NCBI GenBank assembly: GCA_016870515.1
Contig: VGBL01000023.1
Location: forward strand, 1 to 34,243
Length of the DNA stretch: 34,243 bases
Direction: 5' to 3'
Origin: Actinomycetota bacterium
Lineage (GTDB): Bacteria; Actinomycetota; Actinomycetes; S36-B12
In this document: piece by piece, positions 17,092 through 24,992 of the stretch
How positions within the stretch are numbered: position 1 is the stretch's first letter
Layout of the letters: every line of letters starts with the position of its first letter
Notes under the pieces: model-generated
What the model saw: the letters and a program-made list of their open reading frames with translations, nothing else
The model's database searches: none
Told to the model about the DNA's origin: nothing
Translations under genes and position numbers: made by a program

Positions 17092-18027
17092 TCACCGGCC
17101 GGCTACCGACTCCAGGAGACCGACGAGGTCGGGGCCCTCGAGGGTGGCCACGGCGCGGTCGTACTTCTCCATCCCCCAGCCCCAGAAGTCGAAGTCGATG
17201 GGGCTGATGGAGTCCTGGATGGCCGCCCACAGGGTCCACCCGTACTGCGACATGACCGCCCAAAGGCGCGCCCTCGCGACCTTGGCCGGATCGTGCGCAC
17301 CCCAGTAGCTGGCCACCAGAGGCTCGAGGAGCTCCAGCGGGAGCGTGGACTCGCTCCAGATGTTGGCGATCTCGAAACTTGCCTCGTTGTTGCCCGAGTA
17401 CTCGTAGTCGATGATCCAGATCCGACTGCCGTCGTCGATGAAGTTGCGGGCGAGTAGGTCGTTGTTGCAGGGCACCGTGGGCTCGGGCCGAGCCTGCATC
17501 GCTGCGCGCATGCGCTCGATGACCGGAAGGAACTCCTCGTAGCGATCAGGCAGCCGGAAGCCCCGCTCGTGCACCACCTCCAGATAGCGGGCCTGTATGT
17601 CGAACATGTTGAAGTCGGAAGCGAATCGCGGGCCGGCGTGCAGCCGCCGGCAGGCCTCGGCGATACGCGGAAGGTTTTCGGGTCGCCGTACGTCGTCCTC
17701 GACGAAGGTGCGCCCCTCGAGGAATCCGACGACGAGGACACCCTGGCCGTGCAGGTAGTCGACCACGGGTGCACCGGCGCCTGCGTAAGCAGCCGCAAGC
17801 GAGTTGCGATGCTCGTTGTCACGATCGACAGCCAGGAGCGACGACTGCGCATCCGACACTCGAATCACGAAGGTGCCTCGCGGTGTGACGGCCTTGTAGT
17901 TGCGATTGGTGATTCCCCCTGGAAGCGCCTCGAGTGCAGTGGCGCCATCCAGGCAGGGCAGGTTGTCGAGCCGACCGGCGTCCTGGGCGGCGAGCTGGGG
18001 CATCAGCGTGCGCAATGCGGACCCCAC
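17092..18027 (-). CDS. Choline-kinase/APH-like phosphotransferase
   Basis: 311 residues with the protein-kinase-like fold of the LicA/choline kinase and aminoglycoside phosphotransferase group. The N-lobe shows GGITNRNYKAVTPRGTFVIRV, typical of choline/ethanolamine kinases. The Brenner-type catalytic motif reads CNNDLLARNF with Asp and Asn intact, but Asn where His is most usual, and the metal-binding motif is IIDYEYSGNN. The likely reaction is ATP-dependent phosphorylation of a small alcohol such as choline; this is inferred from family. The GTG at 18027 has TACGCT six bases before it and no Shine-Dalgarno, so the gene appears leaderless. It is divergent from the CPBP-type gene, with a 59-base shared promoter region. 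Confidence 0.85.
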   Translation of the reverse strand: MGSALRTLMPQLAAQDAGRLDNLPCLDGATALEALPGGITNRNYKAVTPRGTFVIRVSDAQSSLLAVDRDNEHRNSLAAAYAGAGAPVVDYLHGQGVLVVGFLEGRTFVEDDVRRPENLPRIAEACRRLHAGPRFASDFNMFDIQARYLEVVHERGFRLPDRYEEFLPVIERMRAAMQARPEPTVPCNNDLLARNFIDDGSRIWIIDYEYSGNNEASFEIANIWSESTLPLELLEPLVASYWGAHDPAKVARARLWAVMSQYGWTLWAAIQDSISPIDFDFWGWGMEKYDRAVATLEGPDLVGLLESVAGR

Positions 18028-18033
18028 ACTGCG

Positions 18034-18039
18034 AGCGTA
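18034..18039 (-). promoter_or_regulatory. -10 box for the leaderless phosphotransferase gene
   Basis: TACGCT on the minus strand lies six bases from GTG 18027, the same hexamer and spacing as at argS. It supports the long start over the internal ATG at 18003. Confidence 0.5.
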
Positions 18040-18074
18040 GCCGCCGACGGCTGCCCGCGCGGGCGGTCCGCGGA

Positions 18075-18080
18075 TAGGGT
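18075..18080 (+). promoter_or_regulatory. -10 box for the leaderless CPBP-type gene
   Basis: TAGGGT lies six bases before GTG 18087, with no ribosome site between. Together with the opposite box at 18034-18039 it makes a compact back-to-back promoter pair. Confidence 0.5.
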
Positions 18081-18086
18081 CGGCCG

Positions 18087-19034
18087 GTGCTCGCTGCCTG
18101 GCAGGTCATGGTCATCGCCATCGCAGCCGTGGCCGCCATCACCGCGTGGGTCTGGAGAGCGCATGGTCGACGCACCGCGCTGGCCATGCTGGCCTTCGCG
18201 GCTGTGGCTCTCACGTGTGTCTGGATCTCCTACGAGGTCGCCCCCGTCGAGGCCTGGCGACGCGGCAGCCTCGCGCGGAGCCTCGCGGTGTTCGCGCTGC
18301 CGGGTGCGGCTGCGATGGGTCTTGCTATCGCCCTAGCCTTGCGGGGGTCCACGTCGCGCGGTCGCCTGCTGCTGCCCTGGCGGGCGTGGCTCTACCTCGC
18401 CTGCCTGTGGGCCTCTCCCGCCCTGCTCCTGTGGGCCTCGCAGCTCGCGCCCTTCACCTCAGCCGACGTCGGCGACGTGTCGTTCGCCAACTCGCTGTGG
18501 TGGGCGGGCACGAGCATCAGCGTCTACGTTGCCATCCCCGTGCTCTACGCGGTCACGGTTCGGCAGCGCGTGCGAAGCTACGGGCTGTCCTTGGGCTTCG
18601 TGAAGTCAGAGGGCATCCTCATCGCTCTCATCGCTCCCGTTATGCTGGTCGTGGTCTGGCTGGTCTCTGCCGACGAGCGCTTCCAAGTCGTCTATCCCTT
18701 CTACGACTACGAAAGCGGCGTAGACAGCACGTTCGTCAAGCTCCTGGTCTTCGAGGCCGCCTACGGCGCGACGTTCATCGCCCTGGAGTTCTTCTTCCGT
18801 GGCTTTCTTGTCTTCGCGGGCATTCCGATCCTGGGCGTTCATGCGGTGCCGGCGATGGCGTTCGCGTATTGCCTGCTCCACCTCGGCAAGCCGATGCCCG
18901 AGTGCGCTTCGAGCCTCATCGGCGGCCTGGTCCTCGGCTACGTTGCCCTGCAACTACGGTCAATCGCGGCCGGCGTGGTCACGCACCTGACGATCGCCTG
19001 GGGGATGGATGCCTTCGTCATCTCTCGCGCGTAA
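18087..19034 (+). CDS. CPBP-type intramembrane protease-like membrane protein
   Basis: 315 residues with about eight hydrophobic segments. The C-terminal part resembles the CPBP/Rce1 (Abi) intramembrane metalloprotease family. Motif 1 appears as LEFFFRGF (E234, R238), motif 2 as YCLLH (H265) and motif 3 around H300 in VVTHLTIAW. The first Glu of the usual EExxxR is Leu here and motif 2 has Tyr for Phe, so activity is uncertain although the putative catalytic E/H/H set is present. Bacterial members process or protect against peptides, or have unknown roles. The long N-terminal membrane part (1-190) is unlike the core family. The GTG start is supported by a TAGGGT box six bases upstream. It ends six bases from the convergent DUF2252 gene. 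Confidence 0.75.
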   Translation: MLAAWQVMVIAIAAVAAITAWVWRAHGRRTALAMLAFAAVALTCVWISYEVAPVEAWRRGSLARSLAVFALPGAAAMGLAIALALRGSTSRGRLLLPWRAWLYLACLWASPALLLWASQLAPFTSADVGDVSFANSLWWAGTSISVYVAIPVLYAVTVRQRVRSYGLSLGFVKSEGILIALIAPVMLVVVWLVSADERFQVVYPFYDYESGVDSTFVKLLVFEAAYGATFIALEFFFRGFLVFAGIPILGVHAVPAMAFAYCLLHLGKPMPECASSLIGGLVLGYVALQLRSIAAGVVTHLTIAWGMDAFVISRA

Positions 19035-19040
19035 GAGATC

Positions 19041-20087
19041 TCAGGCCGCCGGCCGAACGGCGTCGACCAAGGCGTCGGCAAAGCGTCCGGAGCGTCCGAG
19101 ATAGCCCGACAGCATGCCCGCATCTCCGCCCAGGGCGTGCACGAGTCCGAGCAGCACTCCAGCGTCGTGGGCTCGTCGCCGGGTGCCCGAGCCCTTCGCA
19201 TCGCGCTTCGACCGGTCGGATCCGCGCGCGCGCGACCATACGCGTGAGACCGCTCCATCCGGACTCGTCGACCACCCCAGCATGGTGAGCGGGGCAAGTG
19301 GCACCGTCTCTCGTGCCAGCAGGACACGCTGCACGTCGGATCCGGCGCGCCAGGCTCCTGCGCGAGGCTCCCAGGTCGATGCGCTGACCGGTAGAGCTTC
19401 GAGCAGCACGACATCGCGCTGACCGCGAGCTAGGAGAACCATGAGCCGCCCGTCTTCGGAGACCAGGGCGTCGGTGACCCGGTAGTTGCCCAGGAGAGCC
19501 GCGACAGACTCACTTACTGTTTCCCGGTACTGAGCGAACTCGCGCGCCAGATCGCTCGGCGGCGGACGTCCGCTGACCGGTTGGTGCCACCGCGCAGCGA
19601 CCCGGTCCGCACGCAGTTCGGGCTGCGCTCCCTTGCCCACGAGTCGGCGGACGCCATCGGGATAGGACAGGGCATCCTCGCCGCGGGCCATTCGCCCGGC
19701 TATCGCCAGCGCGCGTCCCCTCGCCGAGTGCAACGGCTCCCGGCCGATCGCTGCCACGCCCTGCTGGTAGCCCTCGGCCAGCGCCCGGATGGCCCGCTCC
19801 CCCAGGGATCCGGCCAGCCCCACGACATCCCACTCCCAGGGTCCGGGAAGCGCGTCGTCGACGTCGAGGACGTCGAGGACCAGGGCGCTGGCACCGCCAT
19901 CGACCGCGCCAACACCGCCGATGTCGCTGATCCCGATGAGCGGCACGACGATTCCGGTCGGCACGCCCGTGAGTGCATCGCTGAAGGTGACCGAGTCGCG
20001 CAGCGTGCGTCCGGCGAACACCTGCTCGTCAGCGGATCGCTGCGAATCGATGACTGCAGGATCGGCGTAGGTGCGCCACGGAGTCAC
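19041..20087 (-). CDS. DUF2252-family protein
   Basis: 348 residues from GTG 20087, which overlaps the stop of the upstream hydrolase by four bases (GTGA). The open frame continues upstream to 20375, but that part is the shadow of the hydrolase. Family hallmarks are LDVLDVDDALPGPWEWDVVGLAGSL (about 90-114), equivalent to the D-hN-D-F-D-E-x-x-P-G-P-W-E-W-D signature, and the C-terminal LLGLVHALGGDAGMLSGYLG. DUF2252 has a kinase-like fold, and its role is unknown. The usual N-terminal GDAHLENFG segment is not evident: VPLIGISDIGGVGAVDGG occupies its place, so this member may be divergent or inactive. Co-translation with the hydrolase suggests a shared task. Confidence 0.75.
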   Translation of the reverse strand: MTPWRTYADPAVIDSQRSADEQVFAGRTLRDSVTFSDALTGVPTGIVVPLIGISDIGGVGAVDGGASALVLDVLDVDDALPGPWEWDVVGLAGSLGERAIRALAEGYQQGVAAIGREPLHSARGRALAIAGRMARGEDALSYPDGVRRLVGKGAQPELRADRVAARWHQPVSGRPPPSDLAREFAQYRETVSESVAALLGNYRVTDALVSEDGRLMVLLARGQRDVVLLEALPVSASTWEPRAGAWRAGSDVQRVLLARETVPLAPLTMLGWSTSPDGAVSRVWSRARGSDRSKRDAKGSGTRRRAHDAGVLLGLVHALGGDAGMLSGYLGRSGRFADALVDAVRPAA

Positions 20088-20983
20088 GCCGCCACCGCCT
20101 GCCCATCGAGCGCGTAGTCGATCATGGCGTGCATCGTGTGCGTGGAGAGGTAGGTCGTCTCGAGGTGCGCGGTTGCCGCGCGGGCAATGCCCTGCGTGAT
20201 CCACGGCACTGCACTGAGGGCCTCCGGCCATCCGGGCGATGGCACCGCTCGCATCGCCGAACGCGCGCTGAGGCCGGCGAGAACCGGCAGATAGACGTCG
20301 TGGGCGGCGGGAAAACGATCGGCGACACCCCGGCCGAACGGCACCGGATCGAGGAGGTGGACGAGATTGGCCCACCAGCCCACCCGGTCGTAGGGGAAGG
20401 GCCCGGGGGCGAGGGCGCCGGCCACCGCCTCATGGCCGAGCGGGCTGCCGATGGTCACGAGGGCGGCCACCTCGCAGGGAAGGTCATCGAGCACGTCGAG
20501 CATCACCACTGACCCGAGTGAGTGCGCGATGACGACGACGGGGGCTTGCGCTCGCATGAGCTGGCCACGCACTCGGTCGACGACCGCGGCACGCCGTGAC
20601 GAATCGTCGAGGTAGCGCCCGACTTGATCGATGCCGAACAAAGGAGTGCGCAGCACCTGCGGGAGAGGCAGGCGGTCAGGCAGTCGTGCAGGATGCGGGA
20701 GTGCTGCAGGCCACGACGCACCCGGCGGCATTGCCTCGCCAACATCCTGCACCATCTGCGCTACCTGCCGCTGACGCGCCAGGTAGCGCGCACGATGCGC
20801 AGCGTCCGGCGTGCGCGACTCGTCACGTGACCGTACGCGCGGTGCGGCGTACACGTCGCGCGACAGATTTAGGAGGTCGGAGTAGTCGGGCGCTATGACA
20901 TCGGCGCCACCGCGCAGCGCATCGGCCCAGCCCGGCCGGGAGCCGCCCGTCCCGTGGAGATAGACGACCGTTCCCGCAGTCAC
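20084..20983 (-). CDS. Alpha/beta hydrolase, lipase/esterase-like
   Basis: 299 residues from GTG 20983. It opens with TAGTVVYLHGTGGSRPGW, where HGTGG forms the oxyanion region; the nucleophile is S155 in VIAHSLGSVVMLD, and HDVYLP and related C-terminal segments may supply the acid and His. A 50-100 residue insert rich in Arg and Pro forms the lid. There is no signal peptide or membrane segment. The substrate is unknown. The start is favoured because TACCCT lies exactly six bases upstream and the protein begins at the first beta strand; the open frame extends to 21379 but runs antisense through the structured RNA. It is translationally coupled to the DUF2252 gene. Confidence 0.8.
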   Translation of the reverse strand: MTAGTVVYLHGTGGSRPGWADALRGGADVIAPDYSDLLNLSRDVYAAPRVRSRDESRTPDAAHRARYLARQRQVAQMVQDVGEAMPPGASWPAALPHPARLPDRLPLPQVLRTPLFGIDQVGRYLDDSSRRAAVVDRVRGQLMRAQAPVVVIAHSLGSVVMLDVLDDLPCEVAALVTIGSPLGHEAVAGALAPGPFPYDRVGWWANLVHLLDPVPFGRGVADRFPAAHDVYLPVLAGLSARSAMRAVPSPGWPEALSAVPWITQGIARAATAHLETTYLSTHTMHAMIDYALDGQAVAA

Positions 20984-20989
20984 CCCACG

Positions 20990-20995
20990 AGGGTA
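20990..20995 (-). promoter_or_regulatory. -10 box for the leaderless hydrolase/DUF2252 operon
   Basis: TACCCT on the minus strand lies six bases before GTG 20983. It matches the other leaderless starts in the window. Confidence 0.5.
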
Positions 20996-21126
20996 CGTCG
21001 ACCCGGAATCCGCCTTCGACGGACACACCAGTGTGGCGAGGGAGACGGTGGCAATGCAAACGAACCAGTGGGGCCAAAGAAACTGAGAAAATCCGCGACA
21101 CCCCCTTGTGCTGCTTGCTAAGGGCC

Positions 21127-21132
21127 TATACA
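21127..21132 (+). promoter_or_regulatory. Candidate -10 for the orphan structured RNA
   Basis: TATACA, with CTTGTG (21105-21110) 16 bases upstream as a possible -35. Both are imperfect. The position fits a transcript starting near 21138, at the first base-paired segment. Confidence 0.35.
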
Positions 21133-21135
21133 ACT

Positions 21136-21400
21136 GACTTGTCACGAGGGAAACCAAGTGATCGGGTTGAAGGTAAGACTCCCGAACCGCAAGGTGAGGG
21201 TGGAGGCAACTCCAGACCCCGCGTGTCTGCGGGGATCGGTCGGACGGAAAGCCCGGGATCCGAGATCGGACCGGCGGCGCCCCAGCAATGGGTGCGACGG
21301 ACGGAAGGGGAGACACCCCCGAGAAGCCAGCCCTCACGGGCGGTCGGCACCGAGCGGGTCTGAGCGAGGCCCCTCCCACTCATACTGGGAGGGGCCTCGT
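21136..21400 (+). ncRNA. Orphan structured RNA, family not recognised
   Basis: This stretch of about 265 bases has no coding signal but can fold almost end to end. Stems that can be read directly: 21137-21141 with 21155-21159; 21201-21205 with 21210-21214, capped by a GCAA (GNRA) tetraloop; 21217-21222 with 21229-21234; 21237-21241 with 21269-21273; 21277-21282 with 21290-21295; 21307-21310 with 21316-21319; 21330-21333 with 21338-21341; and 21341-21344 with 21349-21352, before the 14-bp terminator. Purine-rich joints such as GGGAAACC and GGTAAGA lie between them. No plus-strand gene follows, so it is not a cis leader. It lacks the signatures of tmRNA, SRP RNA and RNase P RNA, and the riboswitch classes I compared do not fit. 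It could be a raiA-type RNA, a 6S/Ms1-like regulator, or something new. Confidence 0.6.
21365..21399 (+). terminator. Strong intrinsic terminator of the orphan RNA
   Basis: A perfect 14-bp stem (21365-21378 with 21386-21399) with a seven-base loop is followed by TCCTGTTAT. It faces the plus strand. The nearest plus-strand coding gene ends at 19034, so this terminator must serve a transcript arising in the gap itself. Confidence 0.8.
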
Positions 21401-21451
21401 CCTGTTATAGCCCTCGCCGGGCCCGGGGCCCGGAAGGCTCGCCGGGAGTAC

Positions 21452-22450
21452 TCACCCAGACCCGCCCAGGGCGACCGCGAGGCGGTCGAGCCCCTCGTCG
21501 AGGCTCACCCGTGGGTGCCACCCCAGCAGGAGCCGGGTCTGGCGCTGGTCGAACCAGTGGGCCGTAGCCAGCTGCTCGGCCAAGAACGCCGTGACGGGTG
21601 GCTCCCCCGAGCGCCCCGAGCGCTCCCAGAACTCCTCCAGCACGCGGCCGCCCGCACGCGCCACCGCGAAGGGAACTGACAGGCGAGGGCCCGGGGCACC
21701 GGCAGCTTCCGCAATGCGAGTCAGCATCTCGGTCACCGTGCGCGGCTCTCCGTTGGACACGACAAGCGGGTGCCCGTGCACGCCATCGTCGGCGGCGCGC
21801 TCGACAGCGCAGACGATAGCCTCGCCGGCATTGTCGACGTACGTCGTATCGATCAGTGCGGCACCAGAACCGATGGTGACCAGGCGCCCCGCCCTAGCGC
21901 GCTCGACGATGCGCGCGGTGAGCTGCGTGTCGCCGACGCCCCAGACCAGGTGTGGCCGTATCGCGGTGACCGCGAACCCGGGACGATCGCGTCCGAGAGC
22001 ATCGACCTCGGCCATCGCCTTGCTACGCGAGTAGTTGCCCCGCGCCATGTGGGAATCCGCGGGCTTCGCAACGGCCCCCACGAGCGACTCCCCCACGTGC
22101 GCGACCGAGGGCGAGGAGACGAACACCACGCGGGAGACACCCGCCCCCTCGGCGGCATCCAGCAGCGTGCGGGTGCCCCCGACATTGACGGCCGCGAAAT
22201 CCGACCACGGCCCGGTGATCTCGACCTTGGCGGCAGCATGGACGACCGCGTCGATCCCCTGCATGGCCTGCGCGACCGCGGCCGCATTGGTGATGTCACC
22301 CCGCGCCTCGACGACCCCCAGCGCAGCGAGCGGCACGGGAAGCGGGCTCCGCTGGAGCGAGACGACCTCGCGGCCGGTAGCCCGCAGCGCGCGGATCGTC
22401 GCCGAGCCGACGACCCCCGAACCGCCGGTGACCAGCACGCGCTCAGTCAT
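21452..22450 (-). CDS. oleD: OleD-type 2-alkyl-3-ketoalkanoic acid reductase
   Basis: 332 residues from ATG 22450, overlapping the end of oleBC by eight bases. It is an extended SDR (3-beta-HSD-like): NAD(P) loop TGGSGVVGSA at residues 8-17, SSPSVAHVG for the catalytic Ser region and NYSRSKAMAE with the YxxxK pair. In olefin synthesis OleD reduces the beta-keto acid made by OleA to the beta-hydroxy acid, which OleC then closes to a beta-lactone. The assignment rests mainly on its place in the oleA-oleBC-oleD operon, because the SDR fold alone would not distinguish it from sterol dehydrogenases. It is the last gene of the operon. A GC-rich inverted repeat (around 21419-21434) follows the stop. 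Confidence 0.9.
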   Translation of the reverse strand: MTERVLVTGGSGVVGSATIRALRATGREVVSLQRSPLPVPLAALGVVEARGDITNAAAVAQAMQGIDAVVHAAAKVEITGPWSDFAAVNVGGTRTLLDAAEGAGVSRVVFVSSPSVAHVGESLVGAVAKPADSHMARGNYSRSKAMAEVDALGRDRPGFAVTAIRPHLVWGVGDTQLTARIVERARAGRLVTIGSGAALIDTTYVDNAGEAIVCAVERAADDGVHGHPLVVSNGEPRTVTEMLTRIAEAAGAPGPRLSVPFAVARAGGRVLEEFWERSGRSGEPPVTAFLAEQLATAHWFDQRQTRLLLGWHPRVSLDEGLDRLAVALGGSG

Positions 22451-24983
22451 CGTCGCCCTGACCCGACAGGAACTTCGAGGCCTCCCGCGCGATGCGCGTG
22501 CGATCGATCTTCGAACGGTGACGCACATCGACCGGGAGCGCCCGCATGGTGAGCACCGCCGCGATCTCTAGGCCGGTGGCGTCGCGCACGGCCGCGCGCA
22601 CGCGACGCGTGAGATCGACGTTGGCCAGGCCTAGGGAGGGACCGGGAGCGAGCAGGACGATGACGGGCACCTGCACTCCCAGGGGTCCCACGCCGACCAG
22701 AGCCGCCAGTGTGGTGTCGGCGCAGCGCTGCGCCACGAGCTCGGCGGCTACCGGGGTGACCGGACCGCCGGGCGTGACGAGAATGTGCGCGAGGCGTCCC
22801 TCGATCCACAGGCGCCCCTGCCCGTCCAGGTGACCGACGTCGCCCGTGCGATGCCAGCCTTCCGGAGAGTCGGCGCGCCGCTGCGTGGCCCATCGCCGGT
22901 CGTAACGGTCGCGAATCCAGGCGCTGCGCACGACGATCTCACCCGTGACCTCCGGGGTCGTCACCAGGTCGGCGGAGGGTTCGGCATCGCGCGCCAGCGG
23001 CGCGATGCCCACGTCGACTCCCGGCAACGGACGGCCCACCAGCACGCCCAAGCCGCGTGCCTCGCGCAACTCCTCAATCGTCACCTCGGTGAGCGGGAGA
23101 GCTTCGGTCATGCCGTAGGGGGTCGCGAACTGCGCGCGGGGCATAAGGTGCGCCGCGGCGTCGAGCAACTCGGGTGGCACGGGTGCTCCTGCGGCGAGGA
23201 CCAGGCGCAGGTGCTCGAGGTCGGCGCGGCTTGATCCCGTGAGGTGATCGGCCGTGGCAACGATGGCACGCAGGGCGGTGGGTGACGTCCACATGAGCGT
23301 GCCGCCGACCGCGGCCGCTGCGGCCGCGGTCGTCTCGGCGGTCAGGCTCGACGCGTCGGTGATCTCCATGTCGGGGATTGCCGAGGCGATGCCCAGCGCC
23401 GGTCCGAGCACCGCCCAGGGAGCGAACGCCGCGACGAGCGCGTCCGGGGTCTCCCCGTCGTGACGGATGTCGTAGGCATCGCGCAGTGCGTCGCGCAGGG
23501 CCCATAGGCGTCGATGCGTGTAGACGACACCCTTCGCCGGCCCCGTCGCTCCCGACGTGAAGACCACGAGCGCATCGTCATCGGCGGCCGGGGCTGCCCC
23601 CGTGGACACGGCCGCGGCTCTGCCACGACGCGCCACCTCCGACAGCGTGGCGTCGGCGGCGAGAATGCGCGTGGCCGGGCCCGTGCGCCCAACCAGGATG
23701 CGGCGTCCCGGCAGACCCAGCGTGCGCGCGAGGCCGAGGCCTGCGGGGATGCCGATCACGTGCTGCGCTTCGGCACTGCGCAGTGCGCGCCGCATGCCGC
23801 GCACGCCGAGGCCGGAGTCGGCGACGACGACGACGGCACCGATGCGCCACGTCGCGTAGACGGCGGCGACAAGATCGGGCCCGGGAGGGACGAGCATGGC
23901 CACGCGGTCACCGGGGGCCACGCCGAGGTCTGACAGGCCCTCGGCAATCTCCGACGTCCGAGCGGCGAGTACCGACCAGTTCACGCGCAGCCCCGATCGC
24001 ATGTCGGCAATCGCGACGGAGGTGTCCGTCGCCCGCCCCAGGAGACGGGCATCCATCGAATCGATCGGGGCCGGAGGCGACGTCGTGGTGCGCGTCGGCT
24101 CCGCCAGGTGCCCGATCCACTCGATGATGTCGGGGATGCACGCGGGCGCGTCCTCGGTGACCAGGTGACGTGCCTTTTCGTATCGGTGCACGTCGGCGTG
24201 CGGCATGCGAGTGACTAGGTCGCGCAGGTAGCGGTCGGAGAAGACCGGGTCATCCGATCCCCAGGCCAGGAAGACCGGGACATCGGCCAGACTGCAGAGC
24301 TCATCGGCGATGGCGTCGAGCGTCGCGGCGCTGGGATGGTCGGGCTCGAGCGGGATATCGGCAACGAAGTCGCCAATGGCGCGCCGCGCGGCCACGCCGC
24401 GGTAGGGGGCTCGATAGGCAGCGATCACATCAGCGGGCATGTTGCGCGAGAGAAACGTCGCACCCCGCACGAATCCCGGCGTGCGCTCGGTCAGCGCGCG
24501 CAGCACCGGACGCCAGCGCGCGAATCGGATGAGTGTGGGTGCGGGGGCCCGCGGTGGCTGGTGGACGGCGGTATTGGTGAGCACGATGCCGCGCAGGGAG
24601 TCGCGATGGCGCAGGGCCCAGCCCAGCGAAATCGGACCGCCCCAGTCGTGAGCGACGATGACCACCGGCCCGCTCACCGCCAGTGCCTCGGTCAATGCGT
24701 CAAGGTCGTCGATCCGCACGGCAAGCCGGCGCACGCCATCGGTGCGCTCGGAGTAGCCCATGCCGAGATGATCGACGGCGATGACGCGCCACGTTGCCGG
24801 TGCCTGGGCGAGCAATCGGCGCCAGAGGTAGGACCAGGTGGGATTGCCGTGAACGGCGAGGACCGTGATCTCAGGGGCGCCCATCGCCGGACGCTCGAGC
24901 GCGTGGAAAGTGCCGCGGCCAGCGACGGTGATGTGATGCGACCACGCGGGGTCTAGCCCGGGGAGTGCTGGCGGAGCGATCAC
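22443..24983 (-). CDS. oleBC: OleBC fusion: beta-lactone decarboxylase plus beta-lactone synthetase
   Basis: 846 residues from GTG 24983, nine bases after the oleA stop. The N-terminal half (about 15-295) is a haloalkane-dehalogenase-like alpha/beta hydrolase: HGNPTWSYLW (45-54), nucleophile D113 in AHDWGG and H273 in EKARHLV. OleB uses this site to decarboxylate beta-lactones to cis-olefins. A Thr/Pro-rich linker (296-308) leads to the OleC half, an adenylate-forming domain with VFTSGATGPAKGVVYTH (474-490) and, near the end, RTGDVGHLDGQGRLWIEGR and TPGGPVTPV. OleC activates the beta-hydroxy acid with ATP and closes the lactone. Fused OleBC proteins are known in actinobacteria such as Micrococcus relatives. 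All signature residues look intact. Confidence 0.95.
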   Translation of the reverse strand: MIAPPALPGLDPAWSHHITVAGRGTFHALERPAMGAPEITVLAVHGNPTWSYLWRRLLAQAPATWRVIAVDHLGMGYSERTDGVRRLAVRIDDLDALTEALAVSGPVVIVAHDWGGPISLGWALRHRDSLRGIVLTNTAVHQPPRAPAPTLIRFARWRPVLRALTERTPGFVRGATFLSRNMPADVIAAYRAPYRGVAARRAIGDFVADIPLEPDHPSAATLDAIADELCSLADVPVFLAWGSDDPVFSDRYLRDLVTRMPHADVHRYEKARHLVTEDAPACIPDIIEWIGHLAEPTRTTTSPPAPIDSMDARLLGRATDTSVAIADMRSGLRVNWSVLAARTSEIAEGLSDLGVAPGDRVAMLVPPGPDLVAAVYATWRIGAVVVVADSGLGVRGMRRALRSAEAQHVIGIPAGLGLARTLGLPGRRILVGRTGPATRILAADATLSEVARRGRAAAVSTGAAPAADDDALVVFTSGATGPAKGVVYTHRRLWALRDALRDAYDIRHDGETPDALVAAFAPWAVLGPALGIASAIPDMEITDASSLTAETTAAAAAAVGGTLMWTSPTALRAIVATADHLTGSSRADLEHLRLVLAAGAPVPPELLDAAAHLMPRAQFATPYGMTEALPLTEVTIEELREARGLGVLVGRPLPGVDVGIAPLARDAEPSADLVTTPEVTGEIVVRSAWIRDRYDRRWATQRRADSPEGWHRTGDVGHLDGQGRLWIEGRLAHILVTPGGPVTPVAAELVAQRCADTTLAALVGVGPLGVQVPVIVLLAPGPSLGLANVDLTRRVRAAVRDATGLEIAAVLTMRALPVDVRHRSKIDRTRIAREASKFLSGQGDDD

Positions 24984-24992
24984 GCGCCGCTG

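Noticed and set aside
21136-21400. Reading the structured RNA as a TPP, cobalamin, glycine or T-box element
   Set aside because: Short stretches such as GGGTCTGAG or CGGCACCGAG recall pieces of these motifs, but the full conserved cores are missing and no gene follows in the same direction.
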